From Merdimonas sp963929015 (GTDB taxonomy: Bacteria; Bacillota; Clostridia; Lachnospirales; Lachnospiraceae): a DNA stretch of 64,000 bases. The notes under the pieces were generated by a model that had not been told where the DNA came from, did no database searches, and was given only the letters and a program-made list of their open reading frames with translations. Location of the stretch: the NCBI RefSeq assembly GCF_963929015.1, contig NZ_CAWVHE010000013.1, positions 62,001 to 126,000 of the forward strand, written 5' to 3'. Each line of letters starts with the position of its first letter. Position 1 is the stretch's first letter. Below are positions 43,639 through 52,565 of this stretch, piece by piece. Both the position numbers and the translations under genes were made by a program.

Positions 43639-43899
43639 ATGAAGGGAACAGGAAGTAAAAACGCCTGGGCTTTATTTCTGTTGTTACTGGCAGGAATCGT
43701 ACTTGGGGGATTTATCGGGATGCTGGCGGAAGGCATACCGGCTCTTAGCTGGCTTGCCTACGGACAGTCCTTTGGCCTGGACGAACCGATCGTGCTGAAT
43801 CTGGGGGTACTGGTTGTTACCTTTGGTCTTTCGATAAAGATTACCATTGCAAGTATCATTGGCGTGATTCTTTCGATTTTTATCTATCGTTTCTTATAG
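43639..43899 (+). CDS. DUF4321 membrane protein
   Basis: The 86-aa protein has two membrane helices (ALFLLLLAGIVLGGFIGMLA and ITIASIIGVILSIFIYRFL) and the central VLNLGVLVVTFGLSIKI, a DUF4321 signature. The family is found mainly in Clostridia and often near radC/mreB, as here. AGGAGGAG precedes the start. Confidence 0.85.
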   Translation: MKGTGSKNAWALFLLLLAGIVLGGFIGMLAEGIPALSWLAYGQSFGLDEPIVLNLGVLVVTFGLSIKITIASIIGVILSIFIYRFL

Positions 43900-43939
43900 T
43901 ACAGTTTATTCTGGAATATCGCACGAATCTAAAGAGAAA

Positions 43940-44644
43940 ATGAATCAGTCAAATACCATGAAGGAAATACCTAAGGCAGAACGGCCCTATGAGAAATGCG
44001 AAAAACTTGGCGCCGCGGCTCTGACAGACGTGGAGCTTCTGGCAGTTCTGCTCCGTACGGGCACCAGAGGAGAAAATGCGATTTCTCTTGCAAAACGCAT
44101 CCTTTACAGCGCAGGAGAGACCGGGATCCTGGGAATCCATCAGTTCAGCATGGAACGACTAAAAAAGATCAAAGGCATCGGAAGGGTAAAAGCGATCCAG
44201 ATATCCTGCATATCAGAACTTTCCAAAAGACTTGCGAAAGCATCTTACAGCAGCGCGCTTAATTTTTCCCGTCCGGATACGATTGCCCAATATTATATGG
44301 AAGATCTGCGGCACGAAAGGCAGGAGGTTATGAAGCTTCTGATGCTCAATTCCAAAGCCAGACTGATCGGGGAGACAAATATTTCCAGAGGAACTGTAAA
44401 TTCCTCTCTGATCACGCCGCGGGAACTGTTTATCGAAGCACTGCAAAAGGATGCAGTGTCTATTGTTCTTTTACACAATCACCCCAGTGGTGATCCCACT
44501 CCCAGCCGGGAAGATATGCTGACAACCAAACGCATCCTGGATGCAGGCGCACTGATTGGAATCGAGTTGTTAGATCATATCATTATTGGCAATAATTGTT
44601 ATATCAGTTTCCGGGAGGAGGGCATATTGCAGAAAGGATTCTGA
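43940..44644 (+). CDS. radC: RadC/YsxA family JAB1-MPN protein
   Basis: The 234-aa protein has helix-hairpin-helix repeats (LKKIKGIGRVKAIQI) and the JAMM metal site VLLHNHPSGDPTPSREDM (about residue 175). RadC's molecular function is still debated. It immediately precedes mreB, a common order in Firmicutes. Confidence 0.92.
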   Translation: MNQSNTMKEIPKAERPYEKCEKLGAAALTDVELLAVLLRTGTRGENAISLAKRILYSAGETGILGIHQFSMERLKKIKGIGRVKAIQISCISELSKRLAKASYSSALNFSRPDTIAQYYMEDLRHERQEVMKLLMLNSKARLIGETNISRGTVNSSLITPRELFIEALQKDAVSIVLLHNHPSGDPTPSREDMLTTKRILDAGALIGIELLDHIIIGNNCYISFREEGILQKGF

Positions 44645-44648
44645 CAAG

Positions 44649-45671
44649 ATGGCTAGAAATATATACGGTCTTGATCTCGGGTCTTATGACATCAAGGTCT
44701 ATGATAAGAAAAAAGACACTATATGGAAGGAAAAGAACGTCCTGGCTCTTACTGAAAAAAAAGAAATCTTTGCCGTAGGGGACGAGGCCTATGAAATGTA
44801 TGAAAAAGCGCCTTCCTCTATTGAGGTGGTCTTCCCAATGAAAGAAGGCGTGATATCACGCTTCACAGATATGCAGTTTCTGCTGCAGAGTCTGTTGAAA
44901 AAGGACCGCCAGTTTGTCCGGGGTTCCGAATATGTGATCGCTGTCCCTACCGACGTGACAGAAGTAGAAAAAAAGGCTTTCTTTGATCTGGTGATCCATT
45001 CCAATGCCAAGGCAAAAGAAGTAAACATCGTAGAAAGAGCGATCGCAGACGCTGTAGGCCTGAATCTGGATGTGGAAAACACAAAAGGTCTGATGATCGC
45101 CAATTTCGGCGGCGAGACCACAGAGTTATCTGTACTTGCCGGCGGCGGTATGGTTTTGAACCGCCTGTTGAAAATCGGCGGAAGGACTTTTGACGAAGCC
45201 GTGATCAACCTGATCCGGCACAGCCATGATTTTCTGGTGGGACGGCACACTGCGGAAAATCTCCGCAAAAGTTTTGGCGTCTTTACCAGTGAAGTAGATG
45301 AAGTCATCCCTGCTGCCGGAAGAGACCTGATCACAAGGGTTCCCATGCAAAAACCCATTTCCATCAACCTGGTACGGGCTGCCATGAAGGAACCGCTTCT
45401 GGAATGTATCCGTGCGATCCAGTCTCTTCTTGACCGTACGCCCCCGGAAGTACGGCGGGCAATCGTAGACAACGGGATCTTTCTGACCGGCGGGATCGCG
45501 CATACCGCCGGACTTGAGACCTACATTGAAGAAATGACCGGCATCCGCTGCCGGACATCCCTGGAACCTGACATCTGCTCCGTCACTGGTCTGAAAAAAA
45601 TCATCGGATCTTTGGAGTTGAGAAAACTGGCATATTCCATGCTGGAAGAAAATTATAGGTGGATGAGATAA
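44649..45671 (+). CDS. mreB: Rod shape-determining protein MreB
   Basis: The 340-aa actin-like ATPase has phosphate-1 motif YGLDLGSYDIKVYD, phosphate-2 MIANFGGETTELSVLAGG (about residue 155) and the adenosine motif GIFLTGGIAHTAGLETYI (about 280). The N-terminal third is divergent from Bacillus MreB. ATG 44649 follows AAAGGA; the frame opens earlier within radC. It guides lateral wall synthesis with MreCD, RodA and PBP2, encoded just downstream. Confidence 0.88.
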   Translation: MARNIYGLDLGSYDIKVYDKKKDTIWKEKNVLALTEKKEIFAVGDEAYEMYEKAPSSIEVVFPMKEGVISRFTDMQFLLQSLLKKDRQFVRGSEYVIAVPTDVTEVEKKAFFDLVIHSNAKAKEVNIVERAIADAVGLNLDVENTKGLMIANFGGETTELSVLAGGGMVLNRLLKIGGRTFDEAVINLIRHSHDFLVGRHTAENLRKSFGVFTSEVDEVIPAAGRDLITRVPMQKPISINLVRAAMKEPLLECIRAIQSLLDRTPPEVRRAIVDNGIFLTGGIAHTAGLETYIEEMTGIRCRTSLEPDICSVTGLKKIIGSLELRKLAYSMLEENYRWMR

Positions 45672-45673
45672 TC

Positions 45674-46552
45674 ATGAAAGTAAAAAATCAGACTTCGATG
45701 CCAAGTAAATACTGGTTGTTGATCCTGGCCGTTGTTTGTGTGATCCTTCTGGGCATTGAAGGGTTTGTCGACGGCGGCGGGCCTCTCAGGCTGGTTGCAA
45801 ACTACACCATTATCCCTATGCAGAAGGGCATTAGTTACGCAGGGCGGTATCTGAGCGACCTGTCCGAAAATTTTGACACACTGGAAGAAGTCCGCACAGA
45901 AAATGAGAAGCTGCAGTCAAAAGTGGATGAACTTACCATTGATAATACCAGACTTCGCCAGGAACAGTACGAACTGGAACGGCTGCGCGAACTCTATCAG
46001 CTGGACGAAAATTACTCTGATTATCAGAAGATCGGCGCCCATGTGATCGCAAATAACGGCAGCAACTGGTTCAATGACTTTACCATTGACAAGGGCAGCA
46101 ACGACGGGATCCAGGTAGACTGTAACGTACTGGCAGGCAGCGGACTTGTAGGGATCGTAACAGAAGTAGGCCCGGATTATGCAAGGGTCCGCTCTATCAT
46201 CGACGATTCCAGCAATATCAGCGCTATGGTCCTGTCCACATCTGATATCTGTATCGTTCGCGGCGACCTGAAGCTTGCATCTGACGGAAGGATTCATTTT
46301 GAAAATCTTCCCAATAACGATAATGAAATTGAAGTGGGAGAGCAGGTCGTGACTTCCCATGTAAGCAGCCGCTTTGTACAGGGATTGTTTATCGGATATA
46401 TCAGCGAGATCCAGGTAGACTCCAACAATCTGACACGGTCCGGTTATATTACACCTGCAGTGGATTTCAGCAATCTCCAGGAGGTACTTGTGATCACATC
46501 CACCAAACAGGATCTGATAAACAGCGAAACGGATCAGAACGAAGGAGAATAA
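45674..46552 (+). CDS. mreC: Rod shape-determining protein MreC
   Basis: The 292-aa protein has an N-terminal membrane helix (YWLLILAVVCVILLGIEGF), a coiled coil (VRTENEKLQSKVDELTIDN, about residue 80) and the beta-barrel domain VIANNGSNWFNDFTIDKGSN (about 125). It scaffolds PBP2 in the elongasome. It starts 2 bp after mreB. Confidence 0.93.
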   Translation: MKVKNQTSMPSKYWLLILAVVCVILLGIEGFVDGGGPLRLVANYTIIPMQKGISYAGRYLSDLSENFDTLEEVRTENEKLQSKVDELTIDNTRLRQEQYELERLRELYQLDENYSDYQKIGAHVIANNGSNWFNDFTIDKGSNDGIQVDCNVLAGSGLVGIVTEVGPDYARVRSIIDDSSNISAMVLSTSDICIVRGDLKLASDGRIHFENLPNNDNEIEVGEQVVTSHVSSRFVQGLFIGYISEIQVDSNNLTRSGYITPAVDFSNLQEVLVITSTKQDLINSETDQNEGE

Positions 46553-46554
46553 AA

Positions 46555-47073
46555 ATGAAAAGAAAGCTCATTACCTTTGCTATTATTCTGGCTTGCTTTT
46601 TTCTGGAATGTACGTTGTTTGACCATTTATCCTTCGCGCTGATCAAGCCAAATCTTATGATCATCGTAACTTCTTCTTTCGGTTTTATGCGCGGGAAAAA
46701 AAGTGGGATGTTTGTAGGATTTATCTGCGGACTTCTCTCGGATCTGTTCTGGGGTGATTCCCTGGGGCTTTATATGCTGATCTATACAGTGATCGGCTAT
46801 GCCAACGGAGCATTTCAGAGACTGTTTTATGACGATGACATTAAGCTCCCGATTGGTCTGATCGGCGCAAGCGAACTGGTTTACGGGCTTTGCAGCTATA
46901 TCTGCCTGCATATGCTCCACGGAGACTTTGATTTTCCGGGATATCTGTTCGAGATCATTCTACCGGAACTGGTATACACCATACTGATCACACTGCTGCT
47001 TTATCAGGCGATCTTACAGATCAACAAAAAACTGGAAGCAGAAGAACAAAGGAGTGCAAGTAAATTTGTCTAA
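46555..47073 (+). CDS. mreD: Rod shape-determining protein MreD
   Basis: The 172-aa protein has five to six membrane helices and the MreD-type stretch PNLMIIVTSSFGFMRGKKSG with FICGLLSDLFWGDSLGLYML. It is a membrane partner of MreC. The PBP2 gene starts within its last codons. Confidence 0.9.
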   Translation: MKRKLITFAIILACFFLECTLFDHLSFALIKPNLMIIVTSSFGFMRGKKSGMFVGFICGLLSDLFWGDSLGLYMLIYTVIGYANGAFQRLFYDDDIKLPIGLIGASELVYGLCSYICLHMLHGDFDFPGYLFEIILPELVYTILITLLLYQAILQINKKLEAEEQRSASKFV

Positions 47074-49978
47074 TTTCTGGAAAAAAATCAAATACGGGAT
47101 TTCAGAGGTCGTAAGCTCCAGAACTTCCGTTGCCATTATTGTCTTTTGCATCATGGCTTCGATCCTGGTACAACGCCTTTTCTATCTGCAGATCGTCCGG
47201 GGCGCGGATTATGCGGAAGATTATGAGCTGCAGATACAGAAGACCAAAGAGATCGAAGGGACGAGAGGCAATATCTACGACCGAAACGGAAATCTTCTGG
47301 CTTATAACGATCTTGCGTATTCTGTAACCTTTGAATACAGCAGCGATTATAAAAATAAAGATCTGAACCAGACGGTCGAAACCGTGATCCAGATGGTAGA
47401 GTCAAACGGAGACACAGTGATCAACGATTTCGGAATTGTTCTGGACAATAACGATAACTATATTTATATTGCCGAGACAGATACGGAAAAGCTCCGTTTT
47501 CTCGCCGATGTTTTCGGCTACCGGACGATCGACCAGCTGACCAAAAAGCAGAGGAATATTTCTGCCGAAGATCTGATCAACTATCTGTGTACCGATGAGG
47601 TTTACGGATATGATATTGATCAGAAGAAGTTAAGTCGCGCTGATGTGTTAAAGCTTGTGAACATCCGTTACGCCATTTCTCTTAACAGTTATCAGCAGTG
47701 GCTTTCCACAACCATTGCGGAAGATGTCAGCGAAGAGACAGTGGCCGACGTTATGGAACATCTGGATACCCTTCCCGGTGTAAATATTGAAGAAGTTTCC
47801 ATACGAAGATATAATGACAGCTATTGTTTTGCCAATATTATCGGCTATACCGGACAGATCTCACAGGAAGAATATGACGCGCTTTCCAAAGAAGAGCAGG
47901 AAAAGTATGCACTTACAGATACTGTTGGCAAGTCCGGTCTCGAGCAGGTGATGGACTCCTACCTGAAAGGGGAAAAGGGGAGTGAAACCCTGTATGTCAA
48001 TAATGTCGGACGCGTGATCGAACGGGAGAAAAGTAAAGAAGAAAAGGCCGGGAACGATCTTTACCTGACCATTGACGCAGATCTGCAAAAAGCCACTTAT
48101 CATATTATCGAACAGGAACTGGCAGGCATCCTTCTTTCCAGGATCCAGAACACACTGGACTTTGACCGCACGAAAGTGGATGACGGAAGTGATGTGATCA
48201 TTCCGATCGGAGACGTCTATCATGCTTTTATTGACAACGAAATCCTCGATATGACTCATTTTGGCGCAGAAGATGCCGGCGCTGCAGAAAAGGAAGTGTA
48301 CGGCGCTTATCAGGCACGCAAGGAACAGGTTCTGGCAGAGATAAATGAGATTCTTTCAGATCCGGACGCCAGTGCATATAAGGATGCGGGAAGCGAACAG
48401 AAAGCGTATCAGAGCTATATTGTAAATACCGTTCTGAATCAAAATTCCGGAATCCTGATGGGTGATGCGATCGACACCGGAGACGAAACTTACCAGGCCT
48501 GGCGCAAGGATGAAACGATCAATATCTACACTTACCTGAATTACTGTATTTCTCAGAACTGGATCGACACCTCTTTGCTGGCAGATTATGTCTCTTCCGA
48601 AGAAGATTATTCCGACGCTGCTGAAACCTATCAGGCCATCCTTGCATATGTCATGGACGCCATCAGCGATGATACGGAATTTGACAAAATTATCTATCAG
48701 TATATGATCAAGGCCGGGGCCGTTTCCGGAAGACAACTGTGCATGATCCTCTATGAACAGGGAGTTCTTCCCATGGACGAGGCGATGTACAATGCCCTGA
48801 ACACCGGAAGTATGGGCGCCTATGACTTTGTCCGTTCCAAGATCCAGTCTCTGGAGCTTACACCCGGACAGCTGGGGCTGGAACCCTGTACCGGTTCTTT
48901 TGTAATGACAGATCCCGCAACCGGAGAAGTCCTTGCCTGTGTTTCCTATCCGGGCTATGACAATAACAGACTTGCCAATACCATGGATTCGGATTATTTC
49001 AATAAACTGGCTAAGGATAATGCAAGTCCTATGTACAATACGGCCACCCAGGAGAAGACGGCGCCGGGTTCTACCTACAAACCACTGGTAGCTCTGGCCG
49101 GCCTTACGGAAGGGATCCTGGATACCGGCACCTATTTTAACTGTTCCGGCGAATATCAGAAAGTTGATCCGCATCCGAGATGCTGGATCTATCCAAATGC
49201 CCATGGCAGTCTGAACGTGGAAGGCGGGATTCAGAATTCCTGTAACTGCTTCTTCTATGAAGTCGGCTACCAGATGAGTCTGAAACGCAGCGGACCGGAT
49301 GAAAACGGGGACGGTCAGCCGGATGATGTTGCATTTTCCAGCGATCTGGGTACGGATACACTGAAAAAATACGCCACTGCCTTTGGTCTTGGCGAAACCT
49401 CGGGGCTGGAGATCCCTGAATCCTCCCCGCAGATCTCCGATGAAACCTCAGTTCTGTCAGCGATCGGTCAGGGTAACAACAACTATACGACCAGTCAGCT
49501 TGCCAGATATATTACCGCTGTTGCCAATAAGGGAACAGTTTACAATTTAAGCCTGCTGGACAAAGTAGTCTCTGTAGACGGAAAAGTTGTCAAAGATTTT
49601 ACGCCGGAAGTAAAAAATACCCTTTCCGACATTTCTTCTACAAGCTGGACAGCTGTTCACAACGGCATGCGTAATGTGATCGCAGTGTCACAGGCCCGTG
49701 TGTTTTCCAAACTGAACGCCAGTGGGATCAAAGTATCCGGAAAAACCGGTACGGCTCAGCAGAGCGAGACCCATCCGGACCATGCGCTCTTTGTAGGTTT
49801 TGCACAGAGCGACAGCCCGGAAGTGGCTTTTGCGACCCGTATCGCCAACGGATACAGCTCCACATATGCTGCAGAAGTCGGCAACGATGTGATGGAATAC
49901 TATTATCAGATCAAGCCGGAAGAAGAACTCATAACTGGAACGGCATCAGAAATTGCCGCAAGTACGACAGGGGATTAA
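47066..49978 (+). CDS. mrdA: Penicillin-binding protein 2 (elongasome transpeptidase) with large insertion
   Basis: The roughly 970-aa class B PBP has an N-terminal membrane helix (VAIIVFCIMASILVQRLFYL), a dimerisation domain (IEGTRGNIYDRNGNLLAYND) and the transpeptidase motifs STYKPLVALAG (about residue 680), NSCNCFFYEVG and SGKTGTAQQ. About 260 mainly acidic helical residues (roughly 345-605) separate LYLTIDADLQKATYHIIEQE from GSFVMTDPATGEVLACVSYP; in typical PBP2 these are much closer. TTG 47066 is preferred over GTG 47054, which overlaps the ribosome site. Confidence 0.88.
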   Translation: MSNFWKKIKYGISEVVSSRTSVAIIVFCIMASILVQRLFYLQIVRGADYAEDYELQIQKTKEIEGTRGNIYDRNGNLLAYNDLAYSVTFEYSSDYKNKDLNQTVETVIQMVESNGDTVINDFGIVLDNNDNYIYIAETDTEKLRFLADVFGYRTIDQLTKKQRNISAEDLINYLCTDEVYGYDIDQKKLSRADVLKLVNIRYAISLNSYQQWLSTTIAEDVSEETVADVMEHLDTLPGVNIEEVSIRRYNDSYCFANIIGYTGQISQEEYDALSKEEQEKYALTDTVGKSGLEQVMDSYLKGEKGSETLYVNNVGRVIEREKSKEEKAGNDLYLTIDADLQKATYHIIEQELAGILLSRIQNTLDFDRTKVDDGSDVIIPIGDVYHAFIDNEILDMTHFGAEDAGAAEKEVYGAYQARKEQVLAEINEILSDPDASAYKDAGSEQKAYQSYIVNTVLNQNSGILMGDAIDTGDETYQAWRKDETINIYTYLNYCISQNWIDTSLLADYVSSEEDYSDAAETYQAILAYVMDAISDDTEFDKIIYQYMIKAGAVSGRQLCMILYEQGVLPMDEAMYNALNTGSMGAYDFVRSKIQSLELTPGQLGLEPCTGSFVMTDPATGEVLACVSYPGYDNNRLANTMDSDYFNKLAKDNASPMYNTATQEKTAPGSTYKPLVALAGLTEGILDTGTYFNCSGEYQKVDPHPRCWIYPNAHGSLNVEGGIQNSCNCFFYEVGYQMSLKRSGPDENGDGQPDDVAFSSDLGTDTLKKYATAFGLGETSGLEIPESSPQISDETSVLSAIGQGNNNYTTSQLARYITAVANKGTVYNLSLLDKVVSVDGKVVKDFTPEVKNTLSDISSTSWTAVHNGMRNVIAVSQARVFSKLNASGIKVSGKTGTAQQSETHPDHALFVGFAQSDSPEVAFATRIANGYSSTYAAEVGNDVMEYYYQIKPEEELITGTASEIAASTTGD

Positions 49979-50020
49979 AGATTATAACGATGTAAAACCA
50001 GTGACAGGAGGAAGTTATTC

Positions 50021-50812
50021 ATGGGCGAAGTTATTGTTATCACATCAGGAAAAGGCGGTGTGGGGAAAACCACAACTACCGCAAATATCGGCGCAGGCCT
50101 TTCAAAACTGGAAAAGAAAGTCGTTGTGATTGACACCGATCTGGGACTTCGGAATCTGGATGTGGTCATGGGACTGGAAAATCTGATCGTATACAATCTG
50201 GTTGACGTGATCGAAGGAAACTGTCGTCTGAAACAGGCGATGATCCGGGATAAAAGATATGAAAATCTTTATCTGCTTCCCTCAGCACAGACCAGAGATA
50301 AAACAGCTATCTCTCCCGGACAGATGAAAAAGCTGACTTCCGAATTAAAAGAGGAGTTTGATTATGTTCTTCTGGACTGTCCGGCCGGGATCGAACAGGG
50401 ATTTCAAAATGCTATTGCCGGCGCGGACCGGGCAATCGTCGTAACCACTCCGGAAGTCTCTTCCATACGGGACGCGGACCGGATCATCGGACTAATAGAA
50501 AAAACACAGATCAAAAAGATGGATCTGATCATCAACCGGATCCGCATGGACATGGTGAAACGAGGAGATATGATGTCTGTCGATGATGTGACAGAGATTC
50601 TCTCTATTCCTCTGATCGGCGTCCTGCCGGATGATGAAAAAGTGGTGATTGCCACCAATCAGGGCGAACCTGTCATAGGACTTGGCGGTCCCGCACAGAC
50701 TGCTTATATGAATATCTGCAGACGGATCGCGGGAGAGGAAGTCCCGTTTCTGGATCTGAAAGCAGGCGGCGGATTTTTTTCCAGACTTTCCGGAATGTTT
50801 AAGCGGGATTAG
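50021..50812 (+). CDS. minD: Septum site-determining ATPase MinD
   Basis: The 263-aa ParA-like ATPase has the deviant Walker A VITSGKGGVGKTTTTANIGA, Walker B DYVLLDCPAGIEQGFQNAI and a C-terminal amphipathic membrane-targeting helix (FFSRLSGMFKRD). It starts 42 bp after the PBP2 gene; minC is not between them. AGGAGG precedes the ATG. Confidence 0.95.
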   Translation: MGEVIVITSGKGGVGKTTTTANIGAGLSKLEKKVVVIDTDLGLRNLDVVMGLENLIVYNLVDVIEGNCRLKQAMIRDKRYENLYLLPSAQTRDKTAISPGQMKKLTSELKEEFDYVLLDCPAGIEQGFQNAIAGADRAIVVTTPEVSSIRDADRIIGLIEKTQIKKMDLIINRIRMDMVKRGDMMSVDDVTEILSIPLIGVLPDDEKVVIATNQGEPVIGLGGPAQTAYMNICRRIAGEEVPFLDLKAGGGFFSRLSGMFKRD

Positions 50813-50823
50813 GAGGGTTCGGT

Positions 50824-51036
50824 ATGATAAGAAGATCTTCTGTTTCAATTGCCCGCCACCGGCTGAAAGCACTGGTCACTTCCGACAGGGTGAACTGTTC
50901 GCCTGCCGCCTGCGAGGATATCTGCCGCGGCCTCTACGAGACCCTGTCCAAATACATGGAACTTACAGAAGATAATTTTATTGTAGAAATCAAACGTACA
51001 CAGATCATCATCACATTTTTAGGAGAAGAATTGTGA
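50824..51036 (+). CDS. minE: Cell division topological specificity factor MinE
   Basis: The 70-aa protein starts SVSIARHRLKALVTSDRVNC and ends VEIKRTQIIITFLGEEL, the MinE helix and beta-strand pattern. It is somewhat shorter than typical MinE (80-90 aa). It stimulates MinD ATPase. Overlaps rodA by 4 bp. Confidence 0.85.
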   Translation: MIRRSSVSIARHRLKALVTSDRVNCSPAACEDICRGLYETLSKYMELTEDNFIVEIKRTQIIITFLGEEL

Positions 51037-52157
51037 GATTACCAAACTTTATCAAAAGATATCACTTAAAAGATTATAAAATGAATCTTGTCATTCTGGT
51101 TCTTGCGCTCTCTGTTCTTGGAGTATTCGTCATTGGGAGTGCTGAACCGGACAACCAGTCAAGACAGATCATCGGTCTGGTCTTTGGCCTTTGTGTCATG
51201 GTATTCATATCACTGATAGATTATGTATGGCTGATGGATTTTTACTGGCTGATCTATGGCTTTGTCGTACTGATCCTTGCCGCCGTGCTGGTGATCGGTA
51301 CCGAGGTAAACGGAGCCACACGCTGGATCAACCTGGGCTTCACCCAGTTCCAGCCCTCCGAGCTTGCAAAAATACTTCTGATCCTGTTTTTTGCAAAATT
51401 TATCACAGAACACGAAGATGATATCAATGATAAATTTACACTTTTAAAATATGCGGTTCTCTGTGCCATCCCTCTGGCGCTGATCATAGCAGAGCCCAAC
51501 CTGTCCACAACCATATGTACAGCTCTGGTGTTATGCCTCCTGATCTATATCGGCGGCCTTAGCTATAAATTTATCGGCACAGTACTGGTAATCCTGATCC
51601 CGGTTGCAGTGATATTCCTCAGTATTGTAGTGCAGCCCGACCAGCCTTTTCTGAAAGATTATCAGCAGGAACGGATCCTTGCCTTCCTGGAACCGGAAAA
51701 ATACGCCAGTGACGGCGCATATCAGCAACGCAATTCCGTGATGGCAATCGGCTCCGGACAGCTGACCGGCAAAGGCCTTAACAATAACACGACCGAATCT
51801 GTTAAAAACGGAGATTTTATCCTGGAGCCCGGCACAGACTTTATCTTTGCCATAGTAGGAGAGGAACTTGGCTTTGTCGGAAGCTGTATTATTATTGCGT
51901 TACTGTTGCTGATTGTGATACAATGTATATTGATAGGAACACGATCGCACAACCTGTCAGGACGTATCATATGCTGCGGCGTAGGCGGCCTGATAGGGAT
52001 ACAGAGTTTTATTAATATAGGAGTTGCTACACAACTGATTCCAAACACTGGGGTTCCGCTACCGTTTGTAAGTTATGGCCTGACATCTCTTGTCAGTCTG
52101 TATATTGGTATCGGTCTTGTCCTAAATGTTGGATTACAGCCGAAAAAATATCAATAA
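51033..52157 (+). CDS. rodA: Rod shape-determining glycosyltransferase RodA
   Basis: The 374-aa SEDS protein has about ten membrane helices, GATRWINLGFTQFQPSELAKI (in two parts, about residue 90), and LEPGTDFIFAIVGEELGFVG (about 265) with a C-terminal GVPLPFVSYGLTSLVSLYIG. It polymerises peptidoglycan glycan with PBP2. GTG start overlapping minE. Confidence 0.95.
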   Translation: MRLPNFIKRYHLKDYKMNLVILVLALSVLGVFVIGSAEPDNQSRQIIGLVFGLCVMVFISLIDYVWLMDFYWLIYGFVVLILAAVLVIGTEVNGATRWINLGFTQFQPSELAKILLILFFAKFITEHEDDINDKFTLLKYAVLCAIPLALIIAEPNLSTTICTALVLCLLIYIGGLSYKFIGTVLVILIPVAVIFLSIVVQPDQPFLKDYQQERILAFLEPEKYASDGAYQQRNSVMAIGSGQLTGKGLNNNTTESVKNGDFILEPGTDFIFAIVGEELGFVGSCIIIALLLLIVIQCILIGTRSHNLSGRIICCGVGGLIGIQSFINIGVATQLIPNTGVPLPFVSYGLTSLVSLYIGIGLVLNVGLQPKKYQ

Positions 52158-52169
52158 GGAGTGAGAAGA

Positions 52170-52565
52170 ATGAATATAGGGCTGATAGCACACGATTCCA
52201 AAAAGACACTGATGCAGAATTTCTGCATCGCATACCGGGGAATCTTAAGTAAGCATAATCTATATGCAACCGGGACCACAGGTCGGCTGATCGAAGAGGT
52301 TACAAATCTTAACATTCATAAATATCTTGCCGGTCCCCTGGGCGGCAAGCAGCAGCTTGGCGCACAGATTGCCCAGAATGATATAGACGCCCTTATTTTT
52401 CTTCGTGAGCCATCCAATCCGAAGCCTCACGAACCGGACCTTAACGATGTGATCCGGCTGTGCGATATGTACAACATCCCGCTGGCAACAAACCTTGCCA
52501 CTGCAGAGCTCATTATTTTAGCAATTGACAGAGGAGATCTTGACTGGCGTGAAATGTATCGATAA
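52170..52565 (+). CDS. mgsA: Methylglyoxal synthase homologue with altered active site
   Basis: The 131-aa protein aligns with MgsA: MNIGLIAHDSKKTLMQNFC, ATGTTGRLIEEVTNL, AGPLGGKQQLGAQIA, PHEPDLNDVIRLCDMYNIPL and ATNLATAELII. MgsA converts dihydroxyacetone phosphate to methylglyoxal. In E. coli the catalytic base is Asp71 in GGDQQ; here the codon is AAG (Lys). His98 and Asp101 equivalents (PHEPD) are kept. So either the activity is lost or changed. It follows rodA, as commonly seen in Lachnospiraceae. AAGGAG gives start 52170. Confidence 0.85.
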   Translation: MNIGLIAHDSKKTLMQNFCIAYRGILSKHNLYATGTTGRLIEEVTNLNIHKYLAGPLGGKQQLGAQIAQNDIDALIFLREPSNPKPHEPDLNDVIRLCDMYNIPLATNLATAELIILAIDRGDLDWREMYR

